A stretch of 64,000 nucleotides of DNA, taken from the NCBI GenBank assembly GCA_021775415.1, contig JAJFHV010000004.1, forward strand, positions 1-64,000, read 5' to 3'. A program made the translations under genes and the position numbers. The DNA comes from Hyphomicrobiales bacterium. GTDB taxonomy: Bacteria > Pseudomonadota > Alphaproteobacteria > Rhizobiales > Rhizobiaceae. Below, piece by piece: positions 36,651 through 48,409 of the stretch. Numbering within the stretch: the first letter of the stretch is position 1; each line of letters starts with the position of its first letter. The notes under the pieces are model-generated. The model did no database searches. It was not told the origin of the DNA and saw nothing but the letters and a program-made list of their open reading frames with translations.

Positions 36651-37085
36651 ATGAAACTTGCTTCCAAATTAATTTGCCTGCCTGTCATGGCAGCTATCAT
36701 GGGATTTGCGTTGTCAAACACAGTCACTGCAAATGAGTATCTAAGCCGTTCCATAGACGATCTGACTTGGGAAAACGGAGGCCCAGGACTGGATTTCGCA
36801 CTTTTGTGGGGAGACTGGACAAAAGACGAATATGGGATGGTCGTGAGAATAAAGGCTGGAGTTGCTGCCCCGGACCACAGCCATACATCGAATTATCATG
36901 GCGTTACAATTCAGGGAAACTGGGTGCACACCTATGGCAATAACGATGACAGGGTGCTGGCACCAGGCGGCTATGCTTTTCAATCCGGCGGAGAGGACCA
37001 CGGTGATCGCTGCGAAGGTCCGCAAGATTGTCTGATCCTGATCCACCAACACGGACCTCGCGACTTTATATTGCCGACCAACTAA
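36651..37085 (+). CDS. Secreted cupin-like protein
   Basis: A 144-residue protein with a signal peptide (about 1-27, ending TVTA) and a mature cupin-like beta-barrel. The likely metal-binding segment is APDHSHTSNYHGVTIQG, and EDHGDRCEGPQDC lies near the C-terminus, with two cysteines that could form a disulfide. The layout resembles DUF4437/ChrR-type cupins. The ligand is unknown. AACAGGAG lies before the ATG. It is divergent from the LysR gene, which is the likely regulator. Confidence 0.72.
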   Translation: MKLASKLICLPVMAAIMGFALSNTVTANEYLSRSIDDLTWENGGPGLDFALLWGDWTKDEYGMVVRIKAGVAAPDHSHTSNYHGVTIQGNWVHTYGNNDDRVLAPGGYAFQSGGEDHGDRCEGPQDCLILIHQHGPRDFILPTN

Positions 37086-37167
37086 TAATAGTTCCTTCAG
37101 AACTGAATACCACAAGCGAGACGACATTCGGCAAATTTTCTGAACAGCAATAATGCAGCAATTGCCG

Positions 37168-37266
37168 AATGTCCGCTATGCGGACAAAGTGGCGAGGAGA
37201 TGCCGCCGTTATCATCGAATCTGCAACACAATTTACCGGGTCGAAAAGTGCCGGAAGCGGACACTC
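37168..37266. repeat. Accessory-region repeat, copy 2
   Basis: Contains the perfect hairpin TGTCCGC-TAT-GCGGACA (37170-37186) and, about 70 bp later, AGCGGACACTCA (37255-37266). It occupies much of the 290-bp gap between the cupin and the small lipoprotein, in which I see no gene. Confidence 0.5.
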
Positions 37267-37376
37267 ACTTAAGGTAAATTTATGAATGAAAATTGCTTCA
37301 CCTATTTGTGATTGTTGATCTGATTCTGGACGTATATAGCTCAATAGTTGGGCAAATTGGGGTATGGGGGAATTCA

Positions 37377-37703
37377 GTGAACAAGTATGTATTGATTTTC
37401 GGTTTAATTTTATCCGGTTGTGTATCGCATGGCGGCGGCACTTCTACTAACCAGAATGTTCGGCCAGGGAATACTTCGGTCAATATAGATGGTGTCAAAA
37501 TTTCCGTTGGAGTTAGCAAACCATATGTGACTTCAATTATATATCGCGAGCGGGCACCTCTGCCTGAAGCAGATTTTGAATTAGCCAATCGTGCCGCAGA
37601 GAAAGTGGTGGGCTGCAGGGGTATTCCAAACGTGGAACAGTACGAGCAAGTCAACGCTGATCCGCAGTCAATAACCGTTGTGCAAGTTCTGGTGTCCTGC
37701 TGA
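37377..37703 (+). CDS. Small lipoprotein, unknown function
   Basis: A 108-residue protein with a lipoprotein signal: VNKYVLIFGLILSGC (Cys at about 15), starting at GTG 37377 behind GGGGGAATTCA. A longer frame from 37293 has a less plausible N-terminus. The mature part is short, with two further cysteines (near residues 85 and 108, the last residue). Not recognised. By eye it is more AT-rich than the housekeeping genes on either side, in keeping with the accessory character of the segment. Confidence 0.5.
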   Translation: MNKYVLIFGLILSGCVSHGGGTSTNQNVRPGNTSVNIDGVKISVGVSKPYVTSIIYRERAPLPEADFELANRAAEKVVGCRGIPNVEQYEQVNADPQSITVVQVLVSC

Positions 37704-37812
37704 GTGAACTTTCGAACGAGATATGTGTTCATGTCTAATTTGAATCAGAAGTGACGGCAGCCACGTGCGTTAATCATTCAAATTGCGACCAAATTTTCAT
37801 GTCAACTTTCGT

Positions 37813-37873
37813 GGGCAAAGCGGACATTGCATAAAGATCGGCTTATGTCCGCTCATGGCCCAAAGCGGTCATT
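37813..37873. repeat. Accessory-region repeat, copy 3
   Basis: Two units: GGGCAAAGCGGACATT (37813-37828) and a 29-bp palindromic unit (37845-37873) beginning ATGTCCGCTCATG and ending CCCAAAGCGGTCATT. The second unit matches copy 5 at all but a few positions. Confidence 0.6.
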
Positions 37874-37940
37874 TTAAATTTCCACATTGCGTGATCTTAA
37901 AGGATCATCCAATCTACTAGCATCAGAAAAGGAGATTGGC

Positions 37941-38330
37941 ATGAGTGCCGAACCCGGTGTTTTTCGGTTGCCTCCAGATGGCGATGCTGATTCAGGAATG
38001 TCGCCTTGGGCGGCGATGCCACTTGTTGGTGATATTGTTGAGGGTCAACCAGAAGAGCGGTTTCATCGCGTATTTGAGACATTGATCACTTCACCCACCA
38101 AGGTTCGCGCCGGCGTGTGGGAAGCAACTGCATATGCCGAGAAACTGGAAGACTATCCGTACAATGAAATTGTTTTTTTGCTGGAAGGTTCAATTTCCAT
38201 AGTTGATTCACTTGGGGTCGAGGAGTGCTTCCATCCGGGAGACTGCTTTTTCCTAAAGAAGGGTTTCAACGGGCTTTGGAAACAACATGAGACCATTAAA
38301 ATCTTTCACATGACAGTTGACCCCCAATAA
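37941..38330 (+). CDS. Cupin domain protein
   Basis: A 129-residue cytoplasmic protein with a single cupin barrel (about 55-125): AGVWEATAYAEKLEDYPYNEIVFLLEGSISIVD in parts, then HPGDCFFLKKGFNGLW. This is the cupin_3 (DUF861)-like pattern also seen in (S)-ureidoglycine aminohydrolase relatives. ATG 37941 is supported by AAAAGGAGATTGGC. It lies 38 bp before an SDR gene on the same strand, so the two probably form an operon for catabolism of an unknown small molecule. Confidence 0.78.
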   Translation: MSAEPGVFRLPPDGDADSGMSPWAAMPLVGDIVEGQPEERFHRVFETLITSPTKVRAGVWEATAYAEKLEDYPYNEIVFLLEGSISIVDSLGVEECFHPGDCFFLKKGFNGLWKQHETIKIFHMTVDPQ

Positions 38331-38368
38331 ACTGCTGACGACGGATTGCTTAGAGGAAGGTGGATGAG

Positions 38369-39193
38369 ATGAAATTCAAAAACAAGATTGCCTTGGTGAC
38401 TGGAGGGAACTTCGGAATTGGCCGTGGCATTGCCCACCGGTTTGCTCAGGAAGGTGCGAAGGTTGCCATTGTTGCCCGAAACGAAAAACGGGCAAACAAG
38501 GTTGTTGAAGAGTTGAGTGATCAGGGATTTATCGCAAAATTTTTCAAGGCTGACGTTTCCAGGGAAGATGCTGTTGTTAAGACGATTGAAGCAGTCATGC
38601 AAAACTTTGGGCAGCTTGACATCGTCGTTAACAACGCGGGTTGCGGGAGCCAGCATTGTGGTGTTGAACCTGACACACCACCGGGAAAACGGTGGGAAAT
38701 TTTTCGAGGCGCCAACCTGGATTCAAACTACTTTGTAAGCGCCCACGCCTTGCCGCATCTTGCAAAAAATACTGGAAGCGCAATTGTAAACATTTCATCG
38801 ACTGCGACCTTCCATGGAAACTGGGGATTGTATGGTGTTGCTAAAATCGGTGTTGAAGGAATGACGAGGTCTTTTGCAGCCGAAGCGGCACCCTACGGAA
38901 TTCGCGTGAATTCTATTAGTCCGGGTTGGATAGAGACCAGTCCCGAAGAAACTGCCGCAGCACAGGGATCGGAAACCGGCGAATGGGACATGCCGCCGTC
39001 GCTTCTCAACCGAATGGGAACGCCTGATGAAATTGCCAATACCGCTGCATTTCTTGCTTCCGACGAAGCGTCATTTATTACAGGCCAAACACTGGTGGTC
39101 GATGGCGGTTTAATGATTCTTGATTACCCATCCAGACCATCGCTCGAAACTGTAGGTCACCGGGTCTTTTCCCATTCCGGCGCTAGGATGTAG
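38369..39193 (+). CDS. SDR family oxidoreductase
   Basis: A 274-residue classical short-chain dehydrogenase. TGGNFGIGRG near residue 11-20 binds the cofactor, followed by NNAG, ISSTATF and the catalytic pair in YGVAK; SFITGQTLVVDGGL is the typical C-terminal motif. The C-terminus is about 20 residues longer than minimal SDRs. ATG 38369 is 8 bp after GAGGAAGG; GTG 38360 is the other option. It is probably cotranscribed with the cupin gene. Substrate unknown. Confidence 0.86.
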   Translation: MKFKNKIALVTGGNFGIGRGIAHRFAQEGAKVAIVARNEKRANKVVEELSDQGFIAKFFKADVSREDAVVKTIEAVMQNFGQLDIVVNNAGCGSQHCGVEPDTPPGKRWEIFRGANLDSNYFVSAHALPHLAKNTGSAIVNISSTATFHGNWGLYGVAKIGVEGMTRSFAAEAAPYGIRVNSISPGWIETSPEETAAAQGSETGEWDMPPSLLNRMGTPDEIANTAAFLASDEASFITGQTLVVDGGLMILDYPSRPSLETVGHRVFSHSGARM

Positions 39194-39221
39194 TAACGCG
39201 ACCGGAGGCGCATGAGGTGAC

Positions 39222-39251
39222 ATGTCCGCTTTGGGGGGTAAAGCGAACATT
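39222..39251. repeat. Accessory-region repeat, copy 4
   Basis: A 30-bp imperfect palindrome starting ATGTCCGCTTTGGG and ending TAAAGCGAACATT. It lies in the 220-bp gap between the two SDR genes; no gene is seen in the gap. Confidence 0.6.
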
Positions 39252-39413
39252 ATCGAAAGCGTTTTTCAAGTGATGCTCGTCTAAATCACGACTATCACAA
39301 TACCTCTGCGCACCTAAAGACTTCGGGTGAGTGGACAATCGCACCGGAAAAATCTGGCGTTTCTGGTTGAAGAATCGTAAGCGTTCGGTGAGATTTCCTA
39401 AGGAGGTACGAGG

Positions 39414-40181
39414 ATGTTCTCATTGAAAGGGCAGACTGCTATCGTCACCGGTGGCGCCAGTGGCATTGGTCTGGCGACTGTTGAAATGCTGTCCCAGCTT
39501 GACGCCAATGTCGTGATAGCAGACCTCAATGTCGATTTGGCCAGCGAAGCGGTGAGGCGCCTGACCGGTGAAGGCCGCAGCGTTGCGTTTATTCACACCG
39601 ATGTTGCCGTTGCCGATGAAGTGAATGCACTGGTCCAAGGAACGTTGGAGAAATTCGACTCGCTAGAAATCCTGATGCATTTTGCTGGCATCGGGTTGGA
39701 GCAGCACGCGCTGGACACTACCCCGGAAAACTGGGACCGAATTATCGCGGTCAATCTGACAGGCAGCTTTTTGATGATGCAGGCAGCTGGCCGGGTGATG
39801 GTGGACAAGGGCTATGGCCGAATTGTTGCCATGTCCTCGATGGCAGGCGTGCGCGGCGGCACCGGGCGCACCGCCTATGGCGCTTCCAAGGGCGGCGTAT
39901 CGGCGATGATGCGGGTAATGTCGATGGAATGGGCCAGGCGAGGGGTGACCGTCAACGCACTGACTCCCGGCGGTATCGAAACTGCGCTGGTCAAGAAGAT
40001 GCATGACGAGGAAACACGTCGCGCCTATCTAGCCGGGATTCCGATGGAACGCTATGGCACCCCAGAAGAGGTTGCTGCTGCTGCAGTCTACCTGGCGCTG
40101 CCGCAGTCCAGCTACATTACCGGGGTGACGCTGCCCGTAGATGGCGGCTTTGACGCCTCAGGAGTGATCAAACAAAACTAG
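39414..40181 (+). CDS. SDR family oxidoreductase
   Basis: A 255-residue classical SDR. TGGASGIG at about 13-20, HFAG in place of the usual NNAG, active-site Ser in MSSMAGV and YGASK, and SYITGVTLPVDGGF near the end. The Asn-to-His change in the NNAG motif is uncommon but tolerated in the family. AAGGAGG precedes the ATG at ideal spacing. It stands alone between two copies of the accessory repeat. Substrate unknown. Confidence 0.86.
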   Translation: MFSLKGQTAIVTGGASGIGLATVEMLSQLDANVVIADLNVDLASEAVRRLTGEGRSVAFIHTDVAVADEVNALVQGTLEKFDSLEILMHFAGIGLEQHALDTTPENWDRIIAVNLTGSFLMMQAAGRVMVDKGYGRIVAMSSMAGVRGGTGRTAYGASKGGVSAMMRVMSMEWARRGVTVNALTPGGIETALVKKMHDEETRRAYLAGIPMERYGTPEEVAAAAVYLALPQSSYITGVTLPVDGGFDASGVIKQN

Positions 40182-40268
40182 TTGTTCAATCCCGTCATCA
40201 AGGGGGCTGATTTTGAGTGAAGCTTTTCTTCTACTTACGAAGGTACAACAGACTTTGGTTGATCGGGA

Positions 40269-40301
40269 GATGCCGTCCGCTAATGACCCAAAGCGGACAT
40301 T
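40269..40301. repeat. Accessory-region repeat, copy 5
   Basis: A 33-bp imperfect palindrome, GATGCCGTCCGCTAATG followed by ACCCAAAGCGGACATT. It is the best-formed copy and marks the right edge of the accessory segment, about 290 bp before atpH. The rest of the gap 40182-40591 holds only a possible atp promoter. Confidence 0.6.
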
Positions 40302-40382
40302 CAACACGTAGCGAATTCAATGAAAATTTTGCCTGCAGGGTCGCCCACGTTAATGAAATTATTGAACTAGCCGGGGCGATTA

Positions 40383-40411
40383 TTGACCAACTGCGACAAT
40401 CCGAGCCATAA
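40383..40411 (+). promoter_or_regulatory. Possible promoter of atpHAGDC
   Basis: TTGACC (40383-40388), a 17-bp spacer and CCATAA (40406-40411). It is the best -35/-10 pair seen between the last repeat and atpH, about 180 bp upstream of the gene, implying a long leader. The -10 match is mediocre. Confidence 0.3.
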
Positions 40412-40591
40412 AATATTTTCCGGACTTGATTGCGAGTCCAATTTGCCTGTGGTACGTGAAGCGCGGTTTGGCAAATTGGTTTTCATGACCTTGTGCGCGA
40501 AACTCAAAAAAGATCAATAAGTTCAACGGGCTTATCCGGGGCTGGGGCCACTGGTAATGCCTGTTGAAGATGTGGCAGAAAAGACTTTTCT

Positions 40592-41152
40592 TTGGCAAAT
40601 TCTGAACCAATCACTACTGGTGTCACAATGCGTTATGCATCCGCGCTGTTTGAGCTCGCGCTTGCAGAGAAGAAATTGCCTGCGGTTGAGAAAGATCTTT
40701 CCCGGTTTAACGCATTGCTTGAAGGCAGCAGCGACTTGCAGCGATTGGTTGATTCTCCGGTATTTTCGGCGGATGACCAGTCACGCGCAGTTGGTGCGAT
40801 CCTGACCAAGGCCAAGATCACCGGTCTGGTTGGTAACTTCATCCGGGTTGTCGCCAGAAACCGCCGCTTGTTTGCAATGAACGGCATGCTTGGGGCCTTC
40901 CGCAAGCTACTGGCAGACCATCGCGGTGAAGCATCTGCGGATGTTACTGTTGCCAAGGCGCTCAGTGCTGCACAAACCAAAGAATTGAAAGCCGCGCTTA
41001 ACAGTGTGGTTGGCAAGGACGTTGCAATTAATGCAACTGTCGATCCGTCGTTACTCGGCGGGATGATCGTGAAAGTTGGCTCGCGCCAGATTGATACATC
41101 GTTGCGAACCCGACTTTCGTCACTAAAGCTAGCACTCAAAGAGGTCGGCTAA
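40592..41152 (+). CDS. atpH: ATP synthase F1 subunit delta
   Basis: A 186-residue peripheral-stalk subunit that links F1 to subunit b. YASALFELA near the N-terminus and GGMIVKVGSRQIDTSLRTRL near the C-terminus are the delta/OSCP signatures. The likely start is TTG 40592 (reading MANSEPITTGV), with only a weak ribosome-binding site. First gene of the F1 operon; its TAA is immediately followed by the atpA ATG. The Fo genes are not in the window, as is usual for alphaproteobacteria, where they form a separate operon. Confidence 0.95.
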   Translation: MANSEPITTGVTMRYASALFELALAEKKLPAVEKDLSRFNALLEGSSDLQRLVDSPVFSADDQSRAVGAILTKAKITGLVGNFIRVVARNRRLFAMNGMLGAFRKLLADHRGEASADVTVAKALSAAQTKELKAALNSVVGKDVAINATVDPSLLGGMIVKVGSRQIDTSLRTRLSSLKLALKEVG

Positions 41153-42682
<1,530 letters not shown>

Positions 42683-42711
42683 ACAAGGCGCGGGACTAGA
42701 CGGAAACAGAT

Positions 42712-45107
<2,396 letters not shown>

Positions 45108-45127
45108 CGGATTAAAGGAAGTCCTTG

Positions 45128-45541
45128 ATGGCCGAACCCCTTGCATTTGAACTGGTCTCACCGGAAGCGTTGGTGCTTTCCGGTGAAGCATCAGAAGTAG
45201 TAGTTCCGGGAACGGAGGGCTATTTCACGGTGATGGCCAATCACGCACCCTTGATGTCGACCCTTAAACCAGGTGTCGTCGAGGTGAAAATGGCATCGGG
45301 TGAAGAAAAGCAGATTTTTGTGCGCGGCGGTTTCGCCGACGTTTCACCCTCCGGTTTCACGCTTTTGGCTGAACAGTCTGTCATGCTCGAAGAGCTCGAC
45401 ATGAAGGATTTGGACCAACAAATCCAGAATGCCAGCGAAGATGTCGGCGACGCTGACACGGACGAGAAAAAGGCAAAAGCCCAGGCAATGCTTTCGCAGC
45501 TGGAAGAATGCCGGGATGCCATCAATCAGGCCCGCGGCTAG
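45128..45541 (+). CDS. atpC: ATP synthase F1 subunit epsilon
   Basis: A 137-residue subunit with the N-terminal beta-sandwich (about 1-85, containing FELVSPEALVLSGEASEVVVPG in parts and ANHAPLMSTLKPG) and a short C-terminal helical part. ATG 45128 is chosen (AAGGAAG upstream) over the adjacent in-frame TTG. Last gene of the operon. I see no strong terminator after it; GC-rich hairpins at about 45567-45620 lack T-runs. Confidence 0.95.
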   Translation: MAEPLAFELVSPEALVLSGEASEVVVPGTEGYFTVMANHAPLMSTLKPGVVEVKMASGEEKQIFVRGGFADVSPSGFTLLAEQSVMLEELDMKDLDQQIQNASEDVGDADTDEKKAKAQAMLSQLEECRDAINQARG

Positions 45542-45821
45542 AGTTTAAATCTGATTTTTTAATGCGATCCGCAAAGCCGGGCTTTGTGCGATGGATCATA
45601 CCCGCTTTCGGGGGTGTTCCGGCTTTCACTATTGATCCAATTTGCGCATTTTCCCATACGCGACAGCCTTGAATGTTGGCGTGAATGGGTCAACCATTTT
45701 CGTCTGGATTTCCTTGTGATGTCGGCGAGAATTGGATGAGCGTTCCGGAATGTGCTATGCTGATGACCTCGCGCACATAAACGGAGAATGCCAAACAACT
45801 GACAGGATGGAGAAAATTGGG

Positions 45822-46286
45822 ATGGGTAATTTGATATTGAATTGTCGAGCTGCTTTTTCAACCAAGATCGGACGCTGCGAACGATGCATGCGCCAATCAC
45901 TGTTTTTATGTCTGGGAATGTGGGGGATTGCAGGCATTTTCTCGATGGCATGGCCGAATGGCGTTATACACATTCTATCCGTAGGTCTAGCCGTTGGCCT
46001 CACCGCCCTATGGATGATGCATGTGGTCGCCTACGCCAACAGGGCAGTTATCACTGCAACAAAAAAGATCGGCAACCAGACTGGCCGCCGCCATGCTCTT
46101 ATGACTTTGACGCGCGCTGTGGGTGTCGGGTTGGTTGTGTCCGTACCTGCAATACTGTGGTCAACGGAAGTTTTTGCGTTTTGTGGTCAGTGTACCCACA
46201 ATGACGATTGTGGTGATGGATGGAGCTGCAAGAATACAGCAGCGGTTAACTCCGGAGAAGTTTGTAACGAGTGTGTGCAGGATTAG
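45822..46286 (+). CDS. Membrane protein with GRCxxC motif and Cys-rich tail (A)
   Basis: A 154-residue protein, not recognised as a whole. Order of parts: KIGRCERC (Cys19, Cys22), hydrophobic helix ~26-44, hydrophobic helix ~51-71 ending HVVAYANRA, basic linker with GRR (89-90), third hydrophobic segment ~100-113, then a tail with six cysteines (CGQC 121-124, then Cys130, 136, 148, 151). The N-terminal two-helix part resembles DUF3624 as I remember it. RR before the third hydrophobic segment recalls a Tat-like internal signal. GGAG sits 9 nt before ATG 45822. Related to the next gene in architecture. Confidence 0.65.
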   Translation: MGNLILNCRAAFSTKIGRCERCMRQSLFLCLGMWGIAGIFSMAWPNGVIHILSVGLAVGLTALWMMHVVAYANRAVITATKKIGNQTGRRHALMTLTRAVGVGLVVSVPAILWSTEVFAFCGQCTHNDDCGDGWSCKNTAAVNSGEVCNECVQD

Positions 46287-46417
46287 GTTCCTGGCTGTAA
46301 TGGTCAAATCGGCATGAAGCGTGTCAGTGGAGCGTACCGCTCGCTCAGAGCCGGAGATTGACCAATAGCAAACAACCGATTGAGTGGGGATCTGCCAACG
46401 CTGGGGAGGATCCAGAA

Positions 46418-47011
46418 ATGCATAGGGGAAATCGAATACTGACGACGCATATCGCAACATTTGGCCGTTGTGTGAAGTGTATACAGTTTGCAATCAGAAG
46501 CGCATTAGCAGCATGGATATTCATTGCAGCGCTTCATTGGTTGTCACCAGGCGGAATTTTGGAAATTTCTGGCCTTCTGGTTGCGATTATATTGTCGATT
46601 AATGCATTGGCCCATGTTGCAGGGTTTTCTGTACGCCGGGTTTCAGCCGCAATCCGGATTCCAAACGCGGTCGTTTCAAGTCACGATGGTTGGGTTCGGG
46701 TCCCTGTCGGTGCGGAACAACGGATTAAACACGCACCGACAAGACGTGAAGTGGTGTGGATGTTTGTCGGGACAGCTGCCGCTGCGGCAATGGCAACGCT
46801 CACCCTGTCCCGTTCGGCAAAAGCCGCGTGTGGAGATTGCGCTTCCACCAACGGTTCGGGTTGGTATGATTGCATTACATATTCTTGCAACAATGTCGGA
46901 CAGGCGTGCTGTCCACCTGGATATCCGTATCTCAATCATTGCGACTGCCAATGCTATGATGGAACGAATTTTGATTGCAGCAGTTATTCAAACTGTAATT
47001 ATTGTGGGTAG
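46418..47011 (+). CDS. Membrane protein with GRCxxC motif and Cys-rich tail (B)
   Basis: A 197-residue relative of the preceding protein. TFGRCVKC (Cys18, Cys21), hydrophobic helix ~27-42, helix ~49-67 ending HVAGFSVRR, a longer linker, TRRE (108-111), third hydrophobic segment ~113-130 ending SRSAKA, which looks like a signal-peptidase site. The tail (about 138-197) has 12 cysteines in CGDC, CC, CDCQC and NYCG spacings with many Tyr, Asn and Gly. GGGGAGG lies 8 nt before ATG 46418. I infer export of the tail to the periplasm, with disulfides or metal binding. Function unknown; MauA-like Cys-rich electron carriers are one loose comparison. Confidence 0.68.
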   Translation: MHRGNRILTTHIATFGRCVKCIQFAIRSALAAWIFIAALHWLSPGGILEISGLLVAIILSINALAHVAGFSVRRVSAAIRIPNAVVSSHDGWVRVPVGAEQRIKHAPTRREVVWMFVGTAAAAAMATLTLSRSAKAACGDCASTNGSGWYDCITYSCNNVGQACCPPGYPYLNHCDCQCYDGTNFDCSSYSNCNYCG

Positions 47012-47041
47012 TCGCAGGATTTAAATCTGCTGGTTTGATAA

Positions 47042-47126
47042 TGGTGCCCCCCGCCGGAATCGAACCGGCACTCCGTGAGGAACGGGATTTTGAATCCCGC
47101 GCGTCTACCAATTCCGCCAGAGGGGC
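47042..47126 (-). tRNA. tRNA-Leu (anticodon CAA)
   Basis: An 85-nt cloverleaf on the minus strand. The acceptor stem GCCCCTC pairs with GGGGGGC (one G-U), the anticodon arm CGGGA-TTCAAAA-TCCCG gives anticodon CAA, a long variable arm follows, and the T arm contains GGTTCGATTCC. CCA is encoded. The long variable arm and CAA anticodon identify leucine for UUG codons. Confidence 0.97.
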
Positions 47127-47280
47127 CCAAAGGGCAAAGTGTCGTCTTGTTACGGTAGCGCGGCGGACTATAACCAGCTTCGATTGCCGGTCAATATAAA
47201 TCATGCACAAATTGGAAATCCGGCTTTACAGCAGGGAATTCACACGTCAAACACCGGTAGGCAAACACGAGAATCGTTTC

Positions 47281-47862
47281 ATGATACGCAAACTCTATGA
47301 CTGGGTGTTTGAACTTGCCCGACACAAAAGGGCCAGTTGGGCACTTGGTGGAATTTCTTTTGCTGAAAGTTCTTTCTTTCCGATTCCACCGGACGTGTTG
47401 CTCATTCCCATGGTGCTGGCGCGTCGCAATCGCTGGATTTTTTATGCAACCCTTTGCACCATCACTTCCGTAATTGGCGCATTCGTCGGGTATTTCATCG
47501 GGGCAGTTTTGTATGACAGCATTGGCCAGCCAGTGCTGGCGTTTTACGGCAAGGAAGATTCCTTCGACAAGGTTCGCGAGTGGTACAACACCTGGGGCGG
47601 GTGGGGCGTGCTGTTTGCGGCCGTAACACCGTTTCCCTACAAGGTGTTGGCGATATTTTCCGGTGCTACCGGCCTCAATCTTTTCATATTTGCAGTGGTT
47701 AGTGTCATTGGCCGGGGACTTCGGTTCTTTTTGGTGTCGGCCCTGCTTTACCGGTTCGGTGAGCCGGTCCGTGAGTTCATTGAAAAACGCCTCGGCTTGA
47801 TGTTTACAATCGGGATGGTGCTTCTGGTCGGTGGGTTTGCGGCAGTGAAGTTCTTGTTTTAA
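47281..47862 (+). CDS. YqaA family membrane protein (DedA/SNARE-assoc.)
   Basis: A 193-residue inner-membrane protein of the YqaA/DedA-like superfamily. WALGGISFAESSFFPIPPDVLLIPMVLA in parts holds the conserved F/Y-P-Pro re-entrant segment, and a later G-rich FAAVTPFPYKVLAIFSG matches the second one. Four or so hydrophobic helices. Relatives are implicated in lipid or undecaprenyl phosphate transport; that role is inferred. ATG 47281 is chosen because the frame upstream to 47203 reads unlike a membrane protein start. It is followed 22 bp later by dsbB. Confidence 0.85.
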   Translation: MIRKLYDWVFELARHKRASWALGGISFAESSFFPIPPDVLLIPMVLARRNRWIFYATLCTITSVIGAFVGYFIGAVLYDSIGQPVLAFYGKEDSFDKVREWYNTWGGWGVLFAAVTPFPYKVLAIFSGATGLNLFIFAVVSVIGRGLRFFLVSALLYRFGEPVREFIEKRLGLMFTIGMVLLVGGFAAVKFLF

Positions 47863-47884
47863 AAATTTTTGCAGCGAGTAAAAT

Positions 47885-48400
47885 ATGCCTCTTCCAAAGT
47901 TCCTTGATTCACAAAGAATGCTTTCCCTCCTCGTGCTGCTTGGTATGTGCGTGGTGATCCTGACCGCGCTCGGGTTCCAGCATCTTGGCGGGTTTATTCC
48001 CTGCAAGCTTTGTCTTGAACAACGCGAACCCTGGTATCTTGGTATTCCGCTAATCGCGCTCGCCAGTCTGTCGGCTTTTTGCAGGTGGCCCCAGGGTGTT
48101 ACCCGCGGCCTGCTGCTAATCGGCGGATTGTTGATGCTTTATTCGCTGGCGTTGGCGGTTCACCATTCCGGTGTGGAATGGCAGTGGTGGGAGGGACCTG
48201 CAGACTGTGCGAATGTCGCCGGTGGCATGACGATCACCAATGCAGACGATTTGCTTGGACAACTGGATGCGGTCAGGCCGCCTTCCTGTGACACGGCAGC
48301 TGGCCGGTTTCTCGGACTTTCGTTTGCCGGATGGAATGCGGTGGCCAGCATTGTTCTTGCCGGATTGGCAATGCGTGCGGCGTTCTTGAAGCCGCAATAG
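47885..48400 (+). CDS. dsbB: Disulfide bond formation protein DsbB
   Basis: A 171-residue four-helix inner-membrane protein that reoxidises DsbA using quinone. First periplasmic cysteine pair CKLC (Cys40, Cys43) followed by LEQREPW, and the second pair Cys107 and Cys134 in the other periplasmic loop. Four hydrophobic helices at about 12-30, 51-64, 72-90 and 146-166. No dsbA is in the window. It lies about 0.9 kb downstream of two Cys-rich tail proteins that could be clients, although the YqaA-DsbB neighbourhood itself is probably ancestral. Confidence 0.92.
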   Translation: MPLPKFLDSQRMLSLLVLLGMCVVILTALGFQHLGGFIPCKLCLEQREPWYLGIPLIALASLSAFCRWPQGVTRGLLLIGGLLMLYSLALAVHHSGVEWQWWEGPADCANVAGGMTITNADDLLGQLDAVRPPSCDTAAGRFLGLSFAGWNAVASIVLAGLAMRAAFLKPQ

Positions 48401-48409
48401 AATCTGAAA

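Noticed and set aside
40217-40411. 64-residue ORF upstream of atpH
   Set aside because: It runs through repeat copy 5 and the probable atp promoter, and has no credible ribosome-binding site.
47042-47126. tRNA-Leu as an attachment site of an integrated element
   Set aside because: No duplicated tRNA 3' end and no integrase were found nearby; xerC at 28.2 kb is the chromosomal recombinase.
47191-48006. 271-residue minus-strand ORF opposite the YqaA-like and dsbB genes
   Set aside because: The plus strand has two clear membrane proteins with family motifs; the antisense frame has none.
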